A DNA stretch of 64,000 nucleotides from Uliginosibacterium gangwonense DSM 18521 (GTDB taxonomy: Bacteria > Pseudomonadota > Gammaproteobacteria > Burkholderiales > Rhodocyclaceae): positions 1 to 64,000 of the forward strand of contig NZ_KB892838.1 in the NCBI RefSeq assembly GCF_000373965.1, written 5' to 3'. Positions 24,791-35,703 of the stretch are shown here, piece by piece; the first letter of the stretch is position 1; every line of letters begins with the position of its first letter. The notes under the pieces are model-generated. The model saw nothing but the letters and a program-made list of their open reading frames with translations, made no database searches and was not told where the DNA came from. The position numbers and the translations under genes were made by a program.

Positions 24791-25966
24791 TCAGAGAGTA
24801 AGATCAAACTCTTCGGTACGCCGTGGCGGGTAGGTTTCCCATCCACCGCAGGCGGGGCAGTGCCAGTAGAACTGGCGCGCCTTGAAGCCGCATTCATTGC
24901 AGCAGTAACGGGCTACCTTGCGGGTATGCCCATGGATCATGCCGCGAATCAACTCGATATCCATCGATTTTTCCACCGGCGCGGTATGTATGGCGGCCTC
25001 CAACAATTTTTCCAGCCCCAACAAGGTGGGATTGCGCTTGAGTTGGTCACGCACCAGCGCATACGCAGCATCCGCCCCGTTCTTCTTCATTTCCCAGTTG
25101 AACACCACGTCCATCAGATCCAATGACGGGGTCTGCTCCAGGTAAGAACGCAACAACTGGATGCCCTTCTCTTCGCTATTGAGGCGACGATAGGCCAGAA
25201 TCAGGCGCTCTGCCACCAAGGCCATATAGCCAGCATCCTGCAGGCCCACCTGTTGCCAAGCCTCAATGGCTTTGTCATCCTGGGATTGGGCTGCATAACT
25301 ATCCCCCAGCAGAATATTCGCCCGCACACACTTGCGGTTACAGGCCAGGGCCAACCCAATTTGCTCGCGGACTTCATCAAACCGCGACAAAGCCAACGCT
25401 GCCGCAGCGATCTCGCAATAGAAATTGGCAATCACACTATCCCAGCGGTGGCTGTTGTCCGCAGGCATGGCCCGTGCAATCTCGATTGCCTTGAGCCAGT
25501 TCTTTTCCTGCTGATAAATCTGTAGCAGCGCTTCCTTGGCAACCTCATCCCGGTCTGTGTCACGAAGCTGGAGATACACCGCCTCGGCACGATCCAGCAG
25601 ACCTGCCTTCCGATAGTCTTCGCCCAACTCATTGAGTGCCTGCAGACGCTGCCCGGCTTCAATGTCATCACGATCAATCAGGCTCTGGTGAATGCGGATG
25701 GCGCGATCCACCTCCCCCCGGCGGCGGAATAGATGCCCAAGCACGAAATGCAGTTCAACCGTCTGAGGGTCAACCTGCACAGCTTCCAGAAAGGCATCAA
25801 TGGCTTTGTCCGGCTTTTCCGCCAGCAGATTGTTCAAGCCGGTCAGATAAGAGCGAGGCAGGCTACGGGCTTCAGCGATCACATGCTTGATGTCGATACG
25901 TGCAGCCAACCAACCCATGACAAAAAACAGTGGCCAGCTCAGCAGCCACCAGAATTCAAAATCCAT
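24791..25966 (-). CDS. lapB: Lipopolysaccharide assembly protein B
   Basis: 391 residues: an N-terminal membrane anchor (FWWLLSWPLFFVMGWLAARI), about nine TPR-like helical repeats, and a C-terminal rubredoxin-type metal site CCNECGFKARQFYWHCPACG. This is the LapB (YciM) plan. In E. coli LapB works with FtsH to control LpxC and so balance LPS with phospholipid. It follows lapA by nine bases, the conserved pairing, and precedes ugd and the heptose genes. Confidence 0.95.
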   Translation of the reverse strand: MDFEFWWLLSWPLFFVMGWLAARIDIKHVIAEARSLPRSYLTGLNNLLAEKPDKAIDAFLEAVQVDPQTVELHFVLGHLFRRRGEVDRAIRIHQSLIDRDDIEAGQRLQALNELGEDYRKAGLLDRAEAVYLQLRDTDRDEVAKEALLQIYQQEKNWLKAIEIARAMPADNSHRWDSVIANFYCEIAAAALALSRFDEVREQIGLALACNRKCVRANILLGDSYAAQSQDDKAIEAWQQVGLQDAGYMALVAERLILAYRRLNSEEKGIQLLRSYLEQTPSLDLMDVVFNWEMKKNGADAAYALVRDQLKRNPTLLGLEKLLEAAIHTAPVEKSMDIELIRGMIHGHTRKVARYCCNECGFKARQFYWHCPACGGWETYPPRRTEEFDLTL

Positions 25967-25975
25967 ACAGGCCCT

Positions 25976-26290
25976 TTAGAAAGAATCGGGAAGATCGCTG
26001 AACTGCCCGCGCAGGCGTGTTGGCGTTACAGCAGACAAGGGGGCGGGTTGCTGTTCTTTGGCCGCAGCCAACTCCCGACGCAAACCGATAATGGTGTTCA
26101 ACAATGCCCCGGCACCGATCAACACTCCCAGCACAAAGGAGACGAAGATCACCACCACGAGAGGCACATCCCAGGCCGAATCGAAAAACATTTGCAGGCG
26201 CACCAGTTGATCGTTCTTGATGGCAAACGCCAACAAGAGCAAGAACAGGGTGACACGAAGTATCCAGAGTAGTATTCGCATGGTTGGCAA
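25976..26290 (-). CDS. lapA: Lipopolysaccharide assembly protein A (DUF1049)
   Basis: 104 residues with two membrane segments, ILLWILRVTLFLLLLAFAIK and VPLVVVIFVSFVLGVLIGAG, and a short cytoplasmic tail with a coiled section (IGLRRELAAAKEQQ). This is the LapA/YciS family, the small partner of LapB. First gene after the ihfB terminator, so the envelope operon probably has its own promoter in the 26,290-26,316 gap or within the end of ihfB. Confidence 0.92.
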   Translation of the reverse strand: MPTMRILLWILRVTLFLLLLAFAIKNDQLVRLQMFFDSAWDVPLVVVIFVSFVLGVLIGAGALLNTIIGLRRELAAAKEQQPAPLSAVTPTRLRGQFSDLPDSF

Positions 26291-26315
26291 TTATCCGCTA
26301 GTCACGACAAAAAAA

Positions 26316-26340
26316 GAAAGGCGACCATCGGCCGCCTTTC
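26316..26340 (-). terminator. Strong intrinsic terminator after ihfB
   Basis: An 8-bp stem GAAAGGCG/CGCCTTTC with a 9-base loop is followed on the minus strand by seven T residues. It separates the rpsA-ihfB operon from lapA. Confidence 0.92.
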
Positions 26341-26368
26341 AGTATTTCTTCAGAATTGCTACAGCAGA

Positions 26369-26665
26369 CTAGCTGCCGGGGCAATCCACGCGCTCACGCA
26401 GTTCCTTGCCGGCTTTGAAATGGGGCACGTATTTCTCGGGCACCATCACCTTATCGCCAGACTTGGGATTACGCCCAACCCGTGGCGGCCGGTAATTCAA
26501 GCCAAAACTGCCAAATCCACGAATCTCAATTCGCTGCCCGCGTGCCAAGCACGCGGACATCTCATCGAGGATCATCTTTACAGCAAGATCCGCGTCCTTG
26601 ACACCAAGCTGCGGGAAACGCGCAGACAACTGCTCAATCAGCTCGGATTTAGTCATGTCGGACAA
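26369..26665 (-). CDS. ihfB: Integration host factor subunit beta
   Basis: 98 residues of the HU/IHF fold. [20 protein letters not shown] and the beta-arm region [20 protein letters not shown] with [20 protein letters not shown] are diagnostic of the beta subunit. It bends DNA with IhfA at promoters, origins and recombination sites. It follows rpsA by five bases, the standard arrangement, and ends in a strong terminator. Confidence 0.97.
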   Translation of the reverse strand: MSDMTKSELIEQLSARFPQLGVKDADLAVKMILDEMSACLARGQRIEIRGFGSFGLNYRPPRVGRNPKSGDKVMVPEKYVPHFKAGKELRERVDCPGS

Positions 26666-26670
26666 GATGC

Positions 26671-28386
26671 TTACTGCTGTTGAGCGTTGTTGAGCTTAGC
26701 CTTGAGCAGCGCCCCCAGATTGGTGGTACCACTTGCAGCGGAGCTGTCCGAAGCCAGCTTTTGCATTGCTTCGTTCTGCTCGGCTTGATCCTTGGCCTTG
26801 ATGGACAGATTGATCGTGCGGGACTTGCGATCCACGTTGATGATCATAGCGTCCATCTCTTCGCCAACCTTCAGCACCTGCGAGAGGTCTTCCACGCGGT
26901 CACGAGAGAACTCGGAAACACGCAGGTAACCTTCCACATCGCCGCCCAGATCAAACACAGCGCCCTTGGCGTCAACACTCTTCACAGAACCCTTGACCAG
27001 ACTGTTCTTGTCATGGGTGGCCACGAAGGAGGTGAACGGGTCCCCATCCAGCTGCTTGACGCCCAGGGAGATACGTTCCTTCTCGATGTCGATCGCCAGC
27101 ACCACGGCTTCCAGCTCGTCGCCCTTCTTGAAGTTGCGGATGGCTTCTTCGCCAGGCAGGCTCCAGGACAGGTCGGACAGGTGAACCAGACCGTCGATCC
27201 CACCAGGCAGGCCGATGAACACGCCGAAGTCGGTGATCGACTTGATCGCACCCTTCACACGGTCGCCCTTCTTGTGGTTCTGACCGAATTCATCCCAAGG
27301 ATTGGCCATGCATTGCTTCATGCCCAGGGAGATACGGCGACGTTCTTCGTCGATTTCCAGAATCATCACTTCGACTTCGTCGCCCAGCTGGACAACCTTG
27401 GTCGGGTGGATGTTCTTGTTGGTCCAGTCCATTTCGGAGACGTGCACCAAGCCTTCGATACCTTGTTCAACTTCAACAAATGCACCGTAGTCGGTGATGT
27501 TGGTCACCTTGCCGAACAGGCGGGTGCTTTGCGGGTAACGACGGGAGATGCCGACCCACGGATCTTCGCCCAGTTGCTTCATACCCAGGGAGACGCGGTT
27601 CTTCTCTTGGTCGAACTTGAGCACCTTGGCGGTGACTTCGTCGCCCACGGCCAGCACTTCGGACGGGTGACGAACACGGCGCCAGGCCAGATCGGTGATG
27701 TGCAGCAGGCCATCGATGCCGCCCAGGTCAACGAACGCACCGTAGTCGGTGATGTTCTTGACCACGCCCTTGACGACGGTGCCTTCCTGCAGGGTTTCGA
27801 GCAGCTTTTGACGCTCTTCGCCCATGGTCACTTCAAGCACTGCACGGCGCGACACAACAACGTTGTTGCGCTTGCGGTCGAGCTTGATAACCTTGAATTC
27901 AAATTCTTTGCCTTCGAACGGCGTGGTGTCCTTAACAGGACGCATGTCAACCAGGGAACCCGGCAGGAATGCGCGGATGCCGTTGGTCATGACGGTCAGA
28001 CCACCCTTGACCTTGCCGGTCACAACGCCCTTGACCAGCGAGCCTTCGTTCAGTGCCTTGTCCAGGAAGTTCCAGGCAGCGATACGCTTGGCCTTGTCGC
28101 GCGACAGGCGGGTTTCGCCGTAGCCGTCTTCCAGGGATTCGATAGCAACTTGAACGTAGTCACCAGGATTGGCTTCCAGCTCACCACGGTCATTACGGAA
28201 CTCTTCCAGCGGAATGTAGCTCTCAGACTTCAGGCCAGCGTTGACGACCACGAAGTTCTGGTCGATACGCATGACTTCAGCCGTGATGACTTCGCCAGCA
28301 CGCATTTCCTGACGATTAAGGCTTTCTTCAAACAGCGCGGCAAAGCTTTCAAAGCCTTCCATGCTTTCAGTTACAGAGGTGGACAT
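26671..28386 (-). CDS. rpsA: 30S ribosomal protein S1
   Basis: 571 residues with six S1 RNA-binding repeats of about 85 residues. Repeats 3-6 have the canonical form G-x-V-x-x-I-T-D-Y/F-G-A-F-V (for example [20 protein letters not shown] and [20 protein letters not shown]). S1 loads structured mRNA onto the 30S subunit. It is preceded by a 109-base gap after cmk that holds a short direct and inverted CACTTG/CAAGTG repeat, and is followed closely by ihfB. Confidence 0.98.
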   Translation of the reverse strand: MSTSVTESMEGFESFAALFEESLNRQEMRAGEVITAEVMRIDQNFVVVNAGLKSESYIPLEEFRNDRGELEANPGDYVQVAIESLEDGYGETRLSRDKAKRIAAWNFLDKALNEGSLVKGVVTGKVKGGLTVMTNGIRAFLPGSLVDMRPVKDTTPFEGKEFEFKVIKLDRKRNNVVVSRRAVLEVTMGEERQKLLETLQEGTVVKGVVKNITDYGAFVDLGGIDGLLHITDLAWRRVRHPSEVLAVGDEVTAKVLKFDQEKNRVSLGMKQLGEDPWVGISRRYPQSTRLFGKVTNITDYGAFVEVEQGIEGLVHVSEMDWTNKNIHPTKVVQLGDEVEVMILEIDEERRRISLGMKQCMANPWDEFGQNHKKGDRVKGAIKSITDFGVFIGLPGGIDGLVHLSDLSWSLPGEEAIRNFKKGDELEAVVLAIDIEKERISLGVKQLDGDPFTSFVATHDKNSLVKGSVKSVDAKGAVFDLGGDVEGYLRVSEFSRDRVEDLSQVLKVGEEMDAMIINVDRKSRTINLSIKAKDQAEQNEAMQKLASDSSAASGTTNLGALLKAKLNNAQQQ

Positions 28387-28459
28387 AGGTTAAAGGACTC
28401 GGTACCGTGCAAGCACGGCGATAAAGGTTAAGTTTTCAAACACCGTTGCCAAAGCAAAA

Positions 28460-28483
28460 CACTTGAAGCACTTGCCCCAAGTG
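28460..28483 (-). repeat. CACTTG repeat in the rpsA leader
   Basis: Plus-strand order CACTTG (28,460-28,465), CACTTG (28,469-28,474), CAAGTG (28,478-28,483). The last copy can pair with either of the first two, so two exclusive hairpins are possible in the cmk-rpsA spacer. This could be a processing or autoregulatory site; nothing shows it directly. Confidence 0.35.
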
Positions 28484-28495
28484 GCTGACAACCCC

Positions 28496-29181
28496 TTACA
28501 CAACTTGCCCGCTACTCCCGCTGCCCCGTTTGGCAACCAGATCCAGCACAAACAGCACTGCCTGGTCGATAGACATTGCGGTGGTATCAAGCAAGACGGC
28601 ATCCTCACATGGCCTGAGGGGCGCCACAGCCCGCGAGGCATCGCGGGCGTCACGTTCCATCAGATCACGCAAGAGATCTTCGATGTTAGCAGGCAATCCC
28701 TTTGCGATCAACTGCTTATAGCGTCTTTCTGCACGCGCCTCGGCGCTGGCAGTCAAAAAAATCTTCAAAAAGGACTGTGGAAACACCACCGAGCCCATGT
28801 CACGCCCGTCCGACACAAGGCCGGGGGCGGCACAAAAAGCGCGTTGACGGGCCAGCAAGGCCTCCCGCACCGCAGGCAACGCTGCAATTTTGGAGGCGGC
28901 ATTGCCGGTTTCTTCGCGGCGCAGGTCAAGGGAAACATCGTCCCCATCCAACCAGACCTTGCCAGCGGAAAATTCGACATTCAGATTGCGCCCCAATTCG
29001 GCCACGCCCGCCTCATTGGCGAGATCAACACCGCGCTTCATGGCCGACAAGGCCAGCACACGGTAAATCGCGCCGGAATCCAGATAGTGCCAGCCGAGCT
29101 TTTCAGCCACCAGACCAGCGACAGTGCCCTTGCCCGATGCAGTGGGGCCATCAATGGCAATCACGGGAGTCGAGGCCGCCA

Positions 29182-29182
<1 letters not shown>
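28496..29182 (-). CDS. cmk: Cytidylate kinase
   Basis: 228 residues from the ATG at 29,182, which overlaps the argS stop codon (TGATG); the open frame continues upstream only inside argS. The P-loop [20 protein letters not shown] is followed by [20 protein letters not shown] and [10 protein letters not shown], the CMP-binding signatures. It phosphorylates CMP and dCMP. The aroA-cmk-rpsA-ihfB order is the classic one, but here argS and an orphan gene lie between aroA and cmk. Confidence 0.96.
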
Positions 29183-30912
<1,730 letters not shown>

Positions 30913-31317
30913 CTAACCATTCAATTCATGTAAGACTTTGAGGGCTAAAGCGCCAAATCCAACCCCGAACCCTTTGTTACGCAAAGATATATTTTGCTCA
31001 AGACTGATGTCTTTCCACTCATATAGCTCAATGAGGGTCACATGATCGACATCAGTATCCATCTCGAACGATATAAACGTTCCACTCCGATCAAGCAGAA
31101 CACCAAAAATACTGGGTTCTCCAGGGTGATCCAGCCCTAGCTGGAGAATCACCGCACGATCCCAATCAATACCCCGCTCCAACCCAAGCCTTTTCAATGC
31201 GCCAGGAAGAGGATTACTCCTCCAGTGCATTGCAGTTTGCCGCACACGATCTTCTACTAGAGCATTTTGCTCCTGAACATTCTTACGACGCTGACGCTTA
31301 AGCCGCTCGATTTCCAT
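30913..31317 (-). CDS. Orphan protein inserted between aroA and argS
   Basis: 134 residues, not recognised. The first 30 are very basic and charged (MEIERLKRQRRKNVQEQNAL), probably helical; the rest looks like a small alpha/beta domain with a strand-rich centre (FGVLLDRSGTFISFEMDTDV) and a Gly-rich end (NKGFGVGFGALALKVLHEL). There is no signal peptide, membrane segment or known catalytic motif. By eye its DNA is clearly more AT-rich than aroA and argS. It starts seven bases after aroA and ends six before argS, so it is carried by the operon. The layout recalls small immunity proteins, but no toxin gene is adjacent and I would not name it. Confidence 0.75.
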   Translation of the reverse strand: MEIERLKRQRRKNVQEQNALVEDRVRQTAMHWRSNPLPGALKRLGLERGIDWDRAVILQLGLDHPGEPSIFGVLLDRSGTFISFEMDTDVDHVTLIELYEWKDISLEQNISLRNKGFGVGFGALALKVLHELNG

Positions 31318-31324
31318 TTATGAA

Positions 31325-32620
31325 TTAGCGTGTCACGGCAGCAAACACGTCAAAATATTCAGGAAAAGTCTTGGCCGTACACTTCGGATCATTGATCCGC
31401 ACTGGCACGCCCCCCAACGCAGCCAGCGAGAAACACATCGCCATGCGATGGTCATCATAGGTATCGATTGCGGCATTTGCCAACAACTGGTCGGGAGCCT
31501 TCACGCTGAGCCAGTCCTCGCCCTCTTCCACCGTGGCGCCCAATTTACGCAATTCAGTTGCCATCGCAGAAATGCGGTCGGTTTCCTTGACGCGCCAGCT
31601 GGCAATATTGCGCAGCTTGCAGGGGCCGTCGCAGAACAATGCCGCCACGGCCAGCGTCATGGCAGCGTCTGGAATATGATTGAAATCCATATCGAATGCA
31701 CGCAGTTTGCCTTGCGCAGGCGCCTTGGCTTCGATCCAGTTTTCGCCCATTTCAATCTGTGCGCCAATTGCTTCAAGTGCCTGTGCAAACGCCACATCGC
31801 CTTGAATACTGTTGCGCCCCACCCCTTCAACACGCACAGGCCCGCCACCAATGGCACCCGCAGCGAGGAAGTAGGATGCGGAAGACGCGTCGCCTTCTAC
31901 AAATACCGTGCCCGGCGACACATAGCGCTTGCCACCGGGGACGATGAAGCGTTGCCAACCTTCACGCCGCACCTCCACCCCGAATTGCGCCATCAGGCGC
32001 AGGGTGATTTCGATGTAAGGCTTAGAAATCAGCTCGCCGATCACTTCAATCGTGGTTTCCACGCCCGTGGTGGGCAATGCCATCAGCAAGGCCGTCAGGA
32101 ACTGGCTGGAAACATTCCCCTTTATACGTACCACACCGCCGGGTTGAATCGTGGCCGGGCGAATCTGCAAGGGCGGGAAACCGTCGTTGCCCAGATATTC
32201 GATCTCGGCACCAATCTGGCGCAGACCATCCACCAGATCGCCAATCGGGCGCTCGTGCATACGCGGCACGCCGTGCAGCTTGTAAGCACCACCCGCCAGC
32301 GCCAGTGCTGCCGTCAGGGGGCGGAAAGCAGTGCCTGCATTCCCCAGGAACAGATCGGCATTCTTGTTGGCAAAACCTTGCGGCGCCCCCATCACGCGGT
32401 AATCACGTTCGCCTGTTTTTTCGACGCTCACGCCCAAGCACTTCAAGGCATCCAGCATCCGATCCGTATCATCGGAGGCGAGCAGATCACGAATGTCCGT
32501 CGTACCTTCAGACAGCGCCGCTAGCAGCAAGGTACGGTTGGAAATGCTCTTGGAGCCGGGCAGGCGCACAGTGCCTTGTGCATGACTCAAAGGGGAGAGA
32601 TCGATATATTCCATAATCAT
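31325..32620 (-). CDS. aroA: 3-phosphoshikimate 1-carboxyvinyltransferase (EPSP synthase)
   Basis: About 431 residues; the start could be the GTG at 32,623, the ATG at 32,620 that overlaps the tyrA stop, or the ATG at 32,614. Signatures present: [20 protein letters not shown] near the start, [20 protein letters not shown] near 90 and [20 protein letters not shown] near 345. It joins shikimate 3-phosphate and phosphoenolpyruvate in the sixth step of the chorismate pathway. It is monofunctional here, separate from tyrA, which lies directly upstream. Confidence 0.96.
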   Translation of the reverse strand: MIMEYIDLSPLSHAQGTVRLPGSKSISNRTLLLAALSEGTTDIRDLLASDDTDRMLDALKCLGVSVEKTGERDYRVMGAPQGFANKNADLFLGNAGTAFRPLTAALALAGGAYKLHGVPRMHERPIGDLVDGLRQIGAEIEYLGNDGFPPLQIRPATIQPGGVVRIKGNVSSQFLTALLMALPTTGVETTIEVIGELISKPYIEITLRLMAQFGVEVRREGWQRFIVPGGKRYVSPGTVFVEGDASSASYFLAAGAIGGGPVRVEGVGRNSIQGDVAFAQALEAIGAQIEMGENWIEAKAPAQGKLRAFDMDFNHIPDAAMTLAVAALFCDGPCKLRNIASWRVKETDRISAMATELRKLGATVEEGEDWLSVKAPDQLLANAAIDTYDDHRMAMCFSLAALGGVPVRINDPKCTAKTFPEYFDVFAAVTR

Positions 32621-33489
32621 CACTTGAGATATTTTTCAGCCCATTCATTACGTGCACAGCTGGCTTCGGTAAACAAACGCTCCAGCCCCTTGGCTTCACC
32701 TTGCATCAGCAAAGCGCGCAGATAAGCCAGTTCGGTGAGGTAGGCGTCAAGTTCAGCCAGCAAGGCATGGCGGTTGGCAATGCAGATGTCACGCCACATC
32801 TCGGGGTGGCTACCAGCAATCCGAGTGAAGTCCCGAAAACCCGAGGCGGCAAAGCTGAATAACTGTTCGGCATTGCCGCGCCCCTGCAATTCATGCACCA
32901 GCCCAAAGGACAGCAGATGCGGCAGGTGACTCACTGCCGCAAATACGCGGTCGTGATCCAGCGGGCTCATCTGGGTGACTTGCGCACCGCAGGCCTGCCA
33001 GATTTCACGCACCCGATCAATGGCCTCAGGTTTGTTTTCCGGCATTGGGGTCAGCACCACGCGCTTGCCTTGGAACAGGTCTGCCGTTGCAGCCGAGGGA
33101 CCACTCTTTTCTGCTCCCGCAATCGGATGCGCAGGCACGACCACATCCAGGCGATGCCCCAGATGCGAATACAAGGCCTCGAACACATCCGCCTTGGTGC
33201 TGCCCGCATCGGTTACCAGGGTTTGTGGCTCCAGATACGGCGCGGCGGCGGCCATTACCGCCCCCATCTGCCCCACAGGCATCGCCAGCAACAGGAGATC
33301 GGCACCCTTCAGAGCCACAGCCCAGTCTGTAGCAATCTCGTCGATGATGCCCAGTTGCCTGGCTTCTTCCAACGTTTCCGGACGCCGCCCGACGCCAACC
33401 ACCGTTTCCACCTTGCCAGCACGCTTGAGCGCCAGCGCAAATGAGCCACCAATCAACCCCACTCCGCATACCACAACGCGTTTCAACAC
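32620..33489 (-). CDS. tyrA: Prephenate dehydrogenase
   Basis: 289 residues from a GTG start with AGGATAGGGAT upstream. The NAD(P) motif [20 protein letters not shown] opens the protein, and [15 protein letters not shown] near residue 118 holds the catalytic histidine region. It oxidatively decarboxylates prephenate (or arogenate) for tyrosine synthesis. It lies between hisC and aroA with a four-base gap and an overlap, so translation is coupled. No chorismate mutase domain is fused; that function is in PheA. Confidence 0.93.
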   Translation of the reverse strand: MLKRVVVCGVGLIGGSFALALKRAGKVETVVGVGRRPETLEEARQLGIIDEIATDWAVALKGADLLLLAMPVGQMGAVMAAAAPYLEPQTLVTDAGSTKADVFEALYSHLGHRLDVVVPAHPIAGAEKSGPSAATADLFQGKRVVLTPMPENKPEAIDRVREIWQACGAQVTQMSPLDHDRVFAAVSHLPHLLSFGLVHELQGRGNAEQLFSFAASGFRDFTRIAGSHPEMWRDICIANRHALLAELDAYLTELAYLRALLMQGEAKGLERLFTEASCARNEWAEKYLK

Positions 33490-33493
33490 ATCC

Positions 33494-34594
33494 CTATCCT
33501 TTCAGCGCAATGGCCAGCGCTTCAAGGAAGCGCGCGTTTTCTTCTGTTTGTCCAATCGTCACCCGCAACCACTCAGGCATGCCGTAGCTGGCAATGGGGC
33601 GCACGATCACGCCTTGTTTCAATAGGCGACGATTGACGCCGGCCCCATCTCCCACCCGGAAAGTGACGAAATTACCTGCAGAGGGCAGATGCACCAGATT
33701 CAATTCACCCAATCCACGCGTAATCTGCGCCAGGCCTGCCCGGTTGGTCTCATAACTTTTCTGGATGAACGCTTCATCCCCCAGTGCAGCTTCAGCCGCT
33801 GCCAATGCCACGCTGTTGGCATTGAATGGAGAACGCACACGATTGATCAACTCCGCAACCTTGGCATCAGCCACCGCGTAACCAATCCGCAAACCCGCCA
33901 GACCATAGATCTTGGAGAAGGTGCGGGTCACAATGAGATTCGGGAAGCGCTTGACCCAGGCCATGCTGTCGTAACGCAGTTCTGGCGGCAGGTATTCGCT
34001 ATACGCTTCATCCAGAATGACAATTACATCGCGTCGAATCTGTTCCAGAAAAGATTCGAGCAACCATGCCGGGATAAAACTGCCCGTCGGATTATTCGGG
34101 TTGGCCAGAAACACGATGTGGGTATCTTCAGCAACGGCATCCGCCATCGCGGCCAGATCATGTGCATAGGCCCGCGCGGGAACCTCGATGCCACGTCCGC
34201 CTACGCTTTGTGTTGCCAATGGATACACAGCAAAGGAATATTGCGAATAGACTGCACTGCTGCCAGCGGGAAGAAAAGCTCGCACGGCAAGTTCCAGTAC
34301 GTCATTTGAGCCATTGCCCAGCACGAAATGCCCAACACCTAGGCCATGCTTGCGGGAAAGCGTCTCCTTGAGGGCAAAGCCATTGCCATCCGGGTAACGT
34401 GCCAGATCATCTAGCACGGCGTGCATGGCATGCCGTGCTTTGGGGCTCATACCCAAGGGGTTTTCGTTGGAAGCCAGCTTGATGATCTGCGCTTCATCCA
34501 GCCCCATTTCACGCGCCAACTCGGCAATCGGTTTGCCGGGCACATAGGGGCTGATGCTGCGAATGTATTCCGGGGCTATCTGCTCGATGCTCAT
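33494..34594 (-). CDS. hisC: Histidinol-phosphate / aromatic aminotransferase
   Basis: 366 residues, class I/II PLP enzyme. The substrate-side motif FLANPNNPTGSFIPAWLL and the PLP-lysine motif TRTFSKIYGLAGLRIGYAVA are present. Sequence is of HisC type, and a HisC placed between pheA and tyrA commonly acts as the aromatic aminotransferase (often called hisC2) as well as, or instead of, in histidine synthesis. There is a 44-base gap after pheA. Confidence 0.92.
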   Translation of the reverse strand: MSIEQIAPEYIRSISPYVPGKPIAELAREMGLDEAQIIKLASNENPLGMSPKARHAMHAVLDDLARYPDGNGFALKETLSRKHGLGVGHFVLGNGSNDVLELAVRAFLPAGSSAVYSQYSFAVYPLATQSVGGRGIEVPARAYAHDLAAMADAVAEDTHIVFLANPNNPTGSFIPAWLLESFLEQIRRDVIVILDEAYSEYLPPELRYDSMAWVKRFPNLIVTRTFSKIYGLAGLRIGYAVADAKVAELINRVRSPFNANSVALAAAEAALGDEAFIQKSYETNRAGLAQITRGLGELNLVHLPSAGNFVTFRVGDGAGVNRRLLKQGVIVRPIASYGMPEWLRVTIGQTEENARFLEALAIALKG

Positions 34595-34638
34595 GACCCA
34601 ACTCCGGGGTTACAACAAACAAGGCACAAGAGCCCGGT

Positions 34639-35703
34639 TCAAATGGCGGCGACGGGATATGAGCCCAATACCTTGACGAAGGCGGCGCGATCCTGCAACG
34701 CCTTCAAGGCTGTCGCCACATCGGGATCTTCGCGGTGCCCTTCTACATCCACATAGAAGACATACTCCCACAACCCCGTGCGTGAGGGGCGGGACTCCAG
34801 CTTGGTCATGCTCACGCCTTGATCCGCAAAAGGCTGCAGCAAGGTGTAGACCGCACCGGGGCGGTTGGGCGCAGAGCAGATCAAGGAAGTCTTGTCATGC
34901 CCCGAAGGCCCTGCATCATGCTTCCCGATCACCAGGAAGCGCGTGGTATTGCTGGGGTCGTCTTCGATATTGGCGAATAGGATGTTCAAACCATAGCGCT
35001 GCGCAGCCATGTCTCCGGCAATAGCCGCAGACTCAGGATCTTCTGAAGCCATGCGGGCCGCTTCTGCGTTGCTGGAAACCGGGTGGCACTCGATGCCATG
35101 CGCATGATGTTCGAGCCAGTCATGGCATTGCCCCAAAGATTGGGAATGCGAGTAGATCCGCTTGATGGCGTCAATCCCACTGGCACGGCTCATCAGATTC
35201 TGGCGGATGCGCAAGCTGACTTCACCACACACAGAGACATTGCCTGAGAGCAAGAGATCAAGCGAGCGGCTGACAGCACCCTCGGTCGAATTCTCGACCG
35301 GCACCACACCATATGCGCTGGCGCCAGCCTCTACAGCATGGAACACCTCATCAATGGTCTGCTGCGGCATCAGCGCGGGGGAACCGCCGAAGTGCTTGAA
35401 TGCGGCGGCTTCCGAGAAGGTGCCTTCTGGCCCCAGGTGTGCCACCTTGAGCGGCTGCTCCAGACCCAAGCACCAGGACATAATTTCACGGAAGATGCGC
35501 TGTACGGCCTCATCGGGCAAAGGCCCAGGATTGCGCTCTGCAATGCTGCGCAACACCTGTGCCTCGCGTTCCGGGCGATACAGGGGGCCACGTTTAACCT
35601 CGCCCACCCGCTTGGCGCAACGGGCGCGCGCAGCAAGGCGTTCCAGGATCTCACCATCCAGACGATCGATCTCAGCACGAAGTTTCAGCAGCTCATCACT
35701 CAT
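34639..35703 (-). CDS. pheA: Bifunctional chorismate mutase / prephenate dehydratase (P-protein)
   Basis: 354 residues. The N-terminal AroQ mutase domain (about 1-90) has LRAEIDRLDGEILERLAARA; the dehydratase domain follows (VAHLGPEGTFSEAAAFKHFG, VPVENSTEGAVSRSLDLLLS) and a C-terminal ACT domain with the phenylalanine-sensing ESRPSRTGLWEYVFYVDVEG. It converts chorismate to phenylpyruvate. Its start codon overlaps the gyrA stop (TAATG). In many relatives serC sits between gyrA and pheA; it is absent here. Confidence 0.96.
   Translation of the reverse strand: MSDELLKLRAEIDRLDGEILERLAARARCAKRVGEVKRGPLYRPEREAQVLRSIAERNPGPLPDEAVQRIFREIMSWCLGLEQPLKVAHLGPEGTFSEAAAFKHFGGSPALMPQQTIDEVFHAVEAGASAYGVVPVENSTEGAVSRSLDLLLSGNVSVCGEVSLRIRQNLMSRASGIDAIKRIYSHSQSLGQCHDWLEHHAHGIECHPVSSNAEAARMASEDPESAAIAGDMAAQRYGLNILFANIEDDPSNTTRFLVIGKHDAGPSGHDKTSLICSAPNRPGAVYTLLQPFADQGVSMTKLESRPSRTGLWEYVFYVDVEGHREDPDVATALKALQDRAAFVKVLGSYPVAAI

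Noticed and set aside
26680-28431. 583-codon open frame on the plus strand
   Set aside because: Antisense to rpsA. The repeated pattern in its translation only mirrors the six S1 repeats.
31448-32524. 358-codon open frame on the plus strand
   Set aside because: Antisense to aroA; composition is that of a shadow frame.
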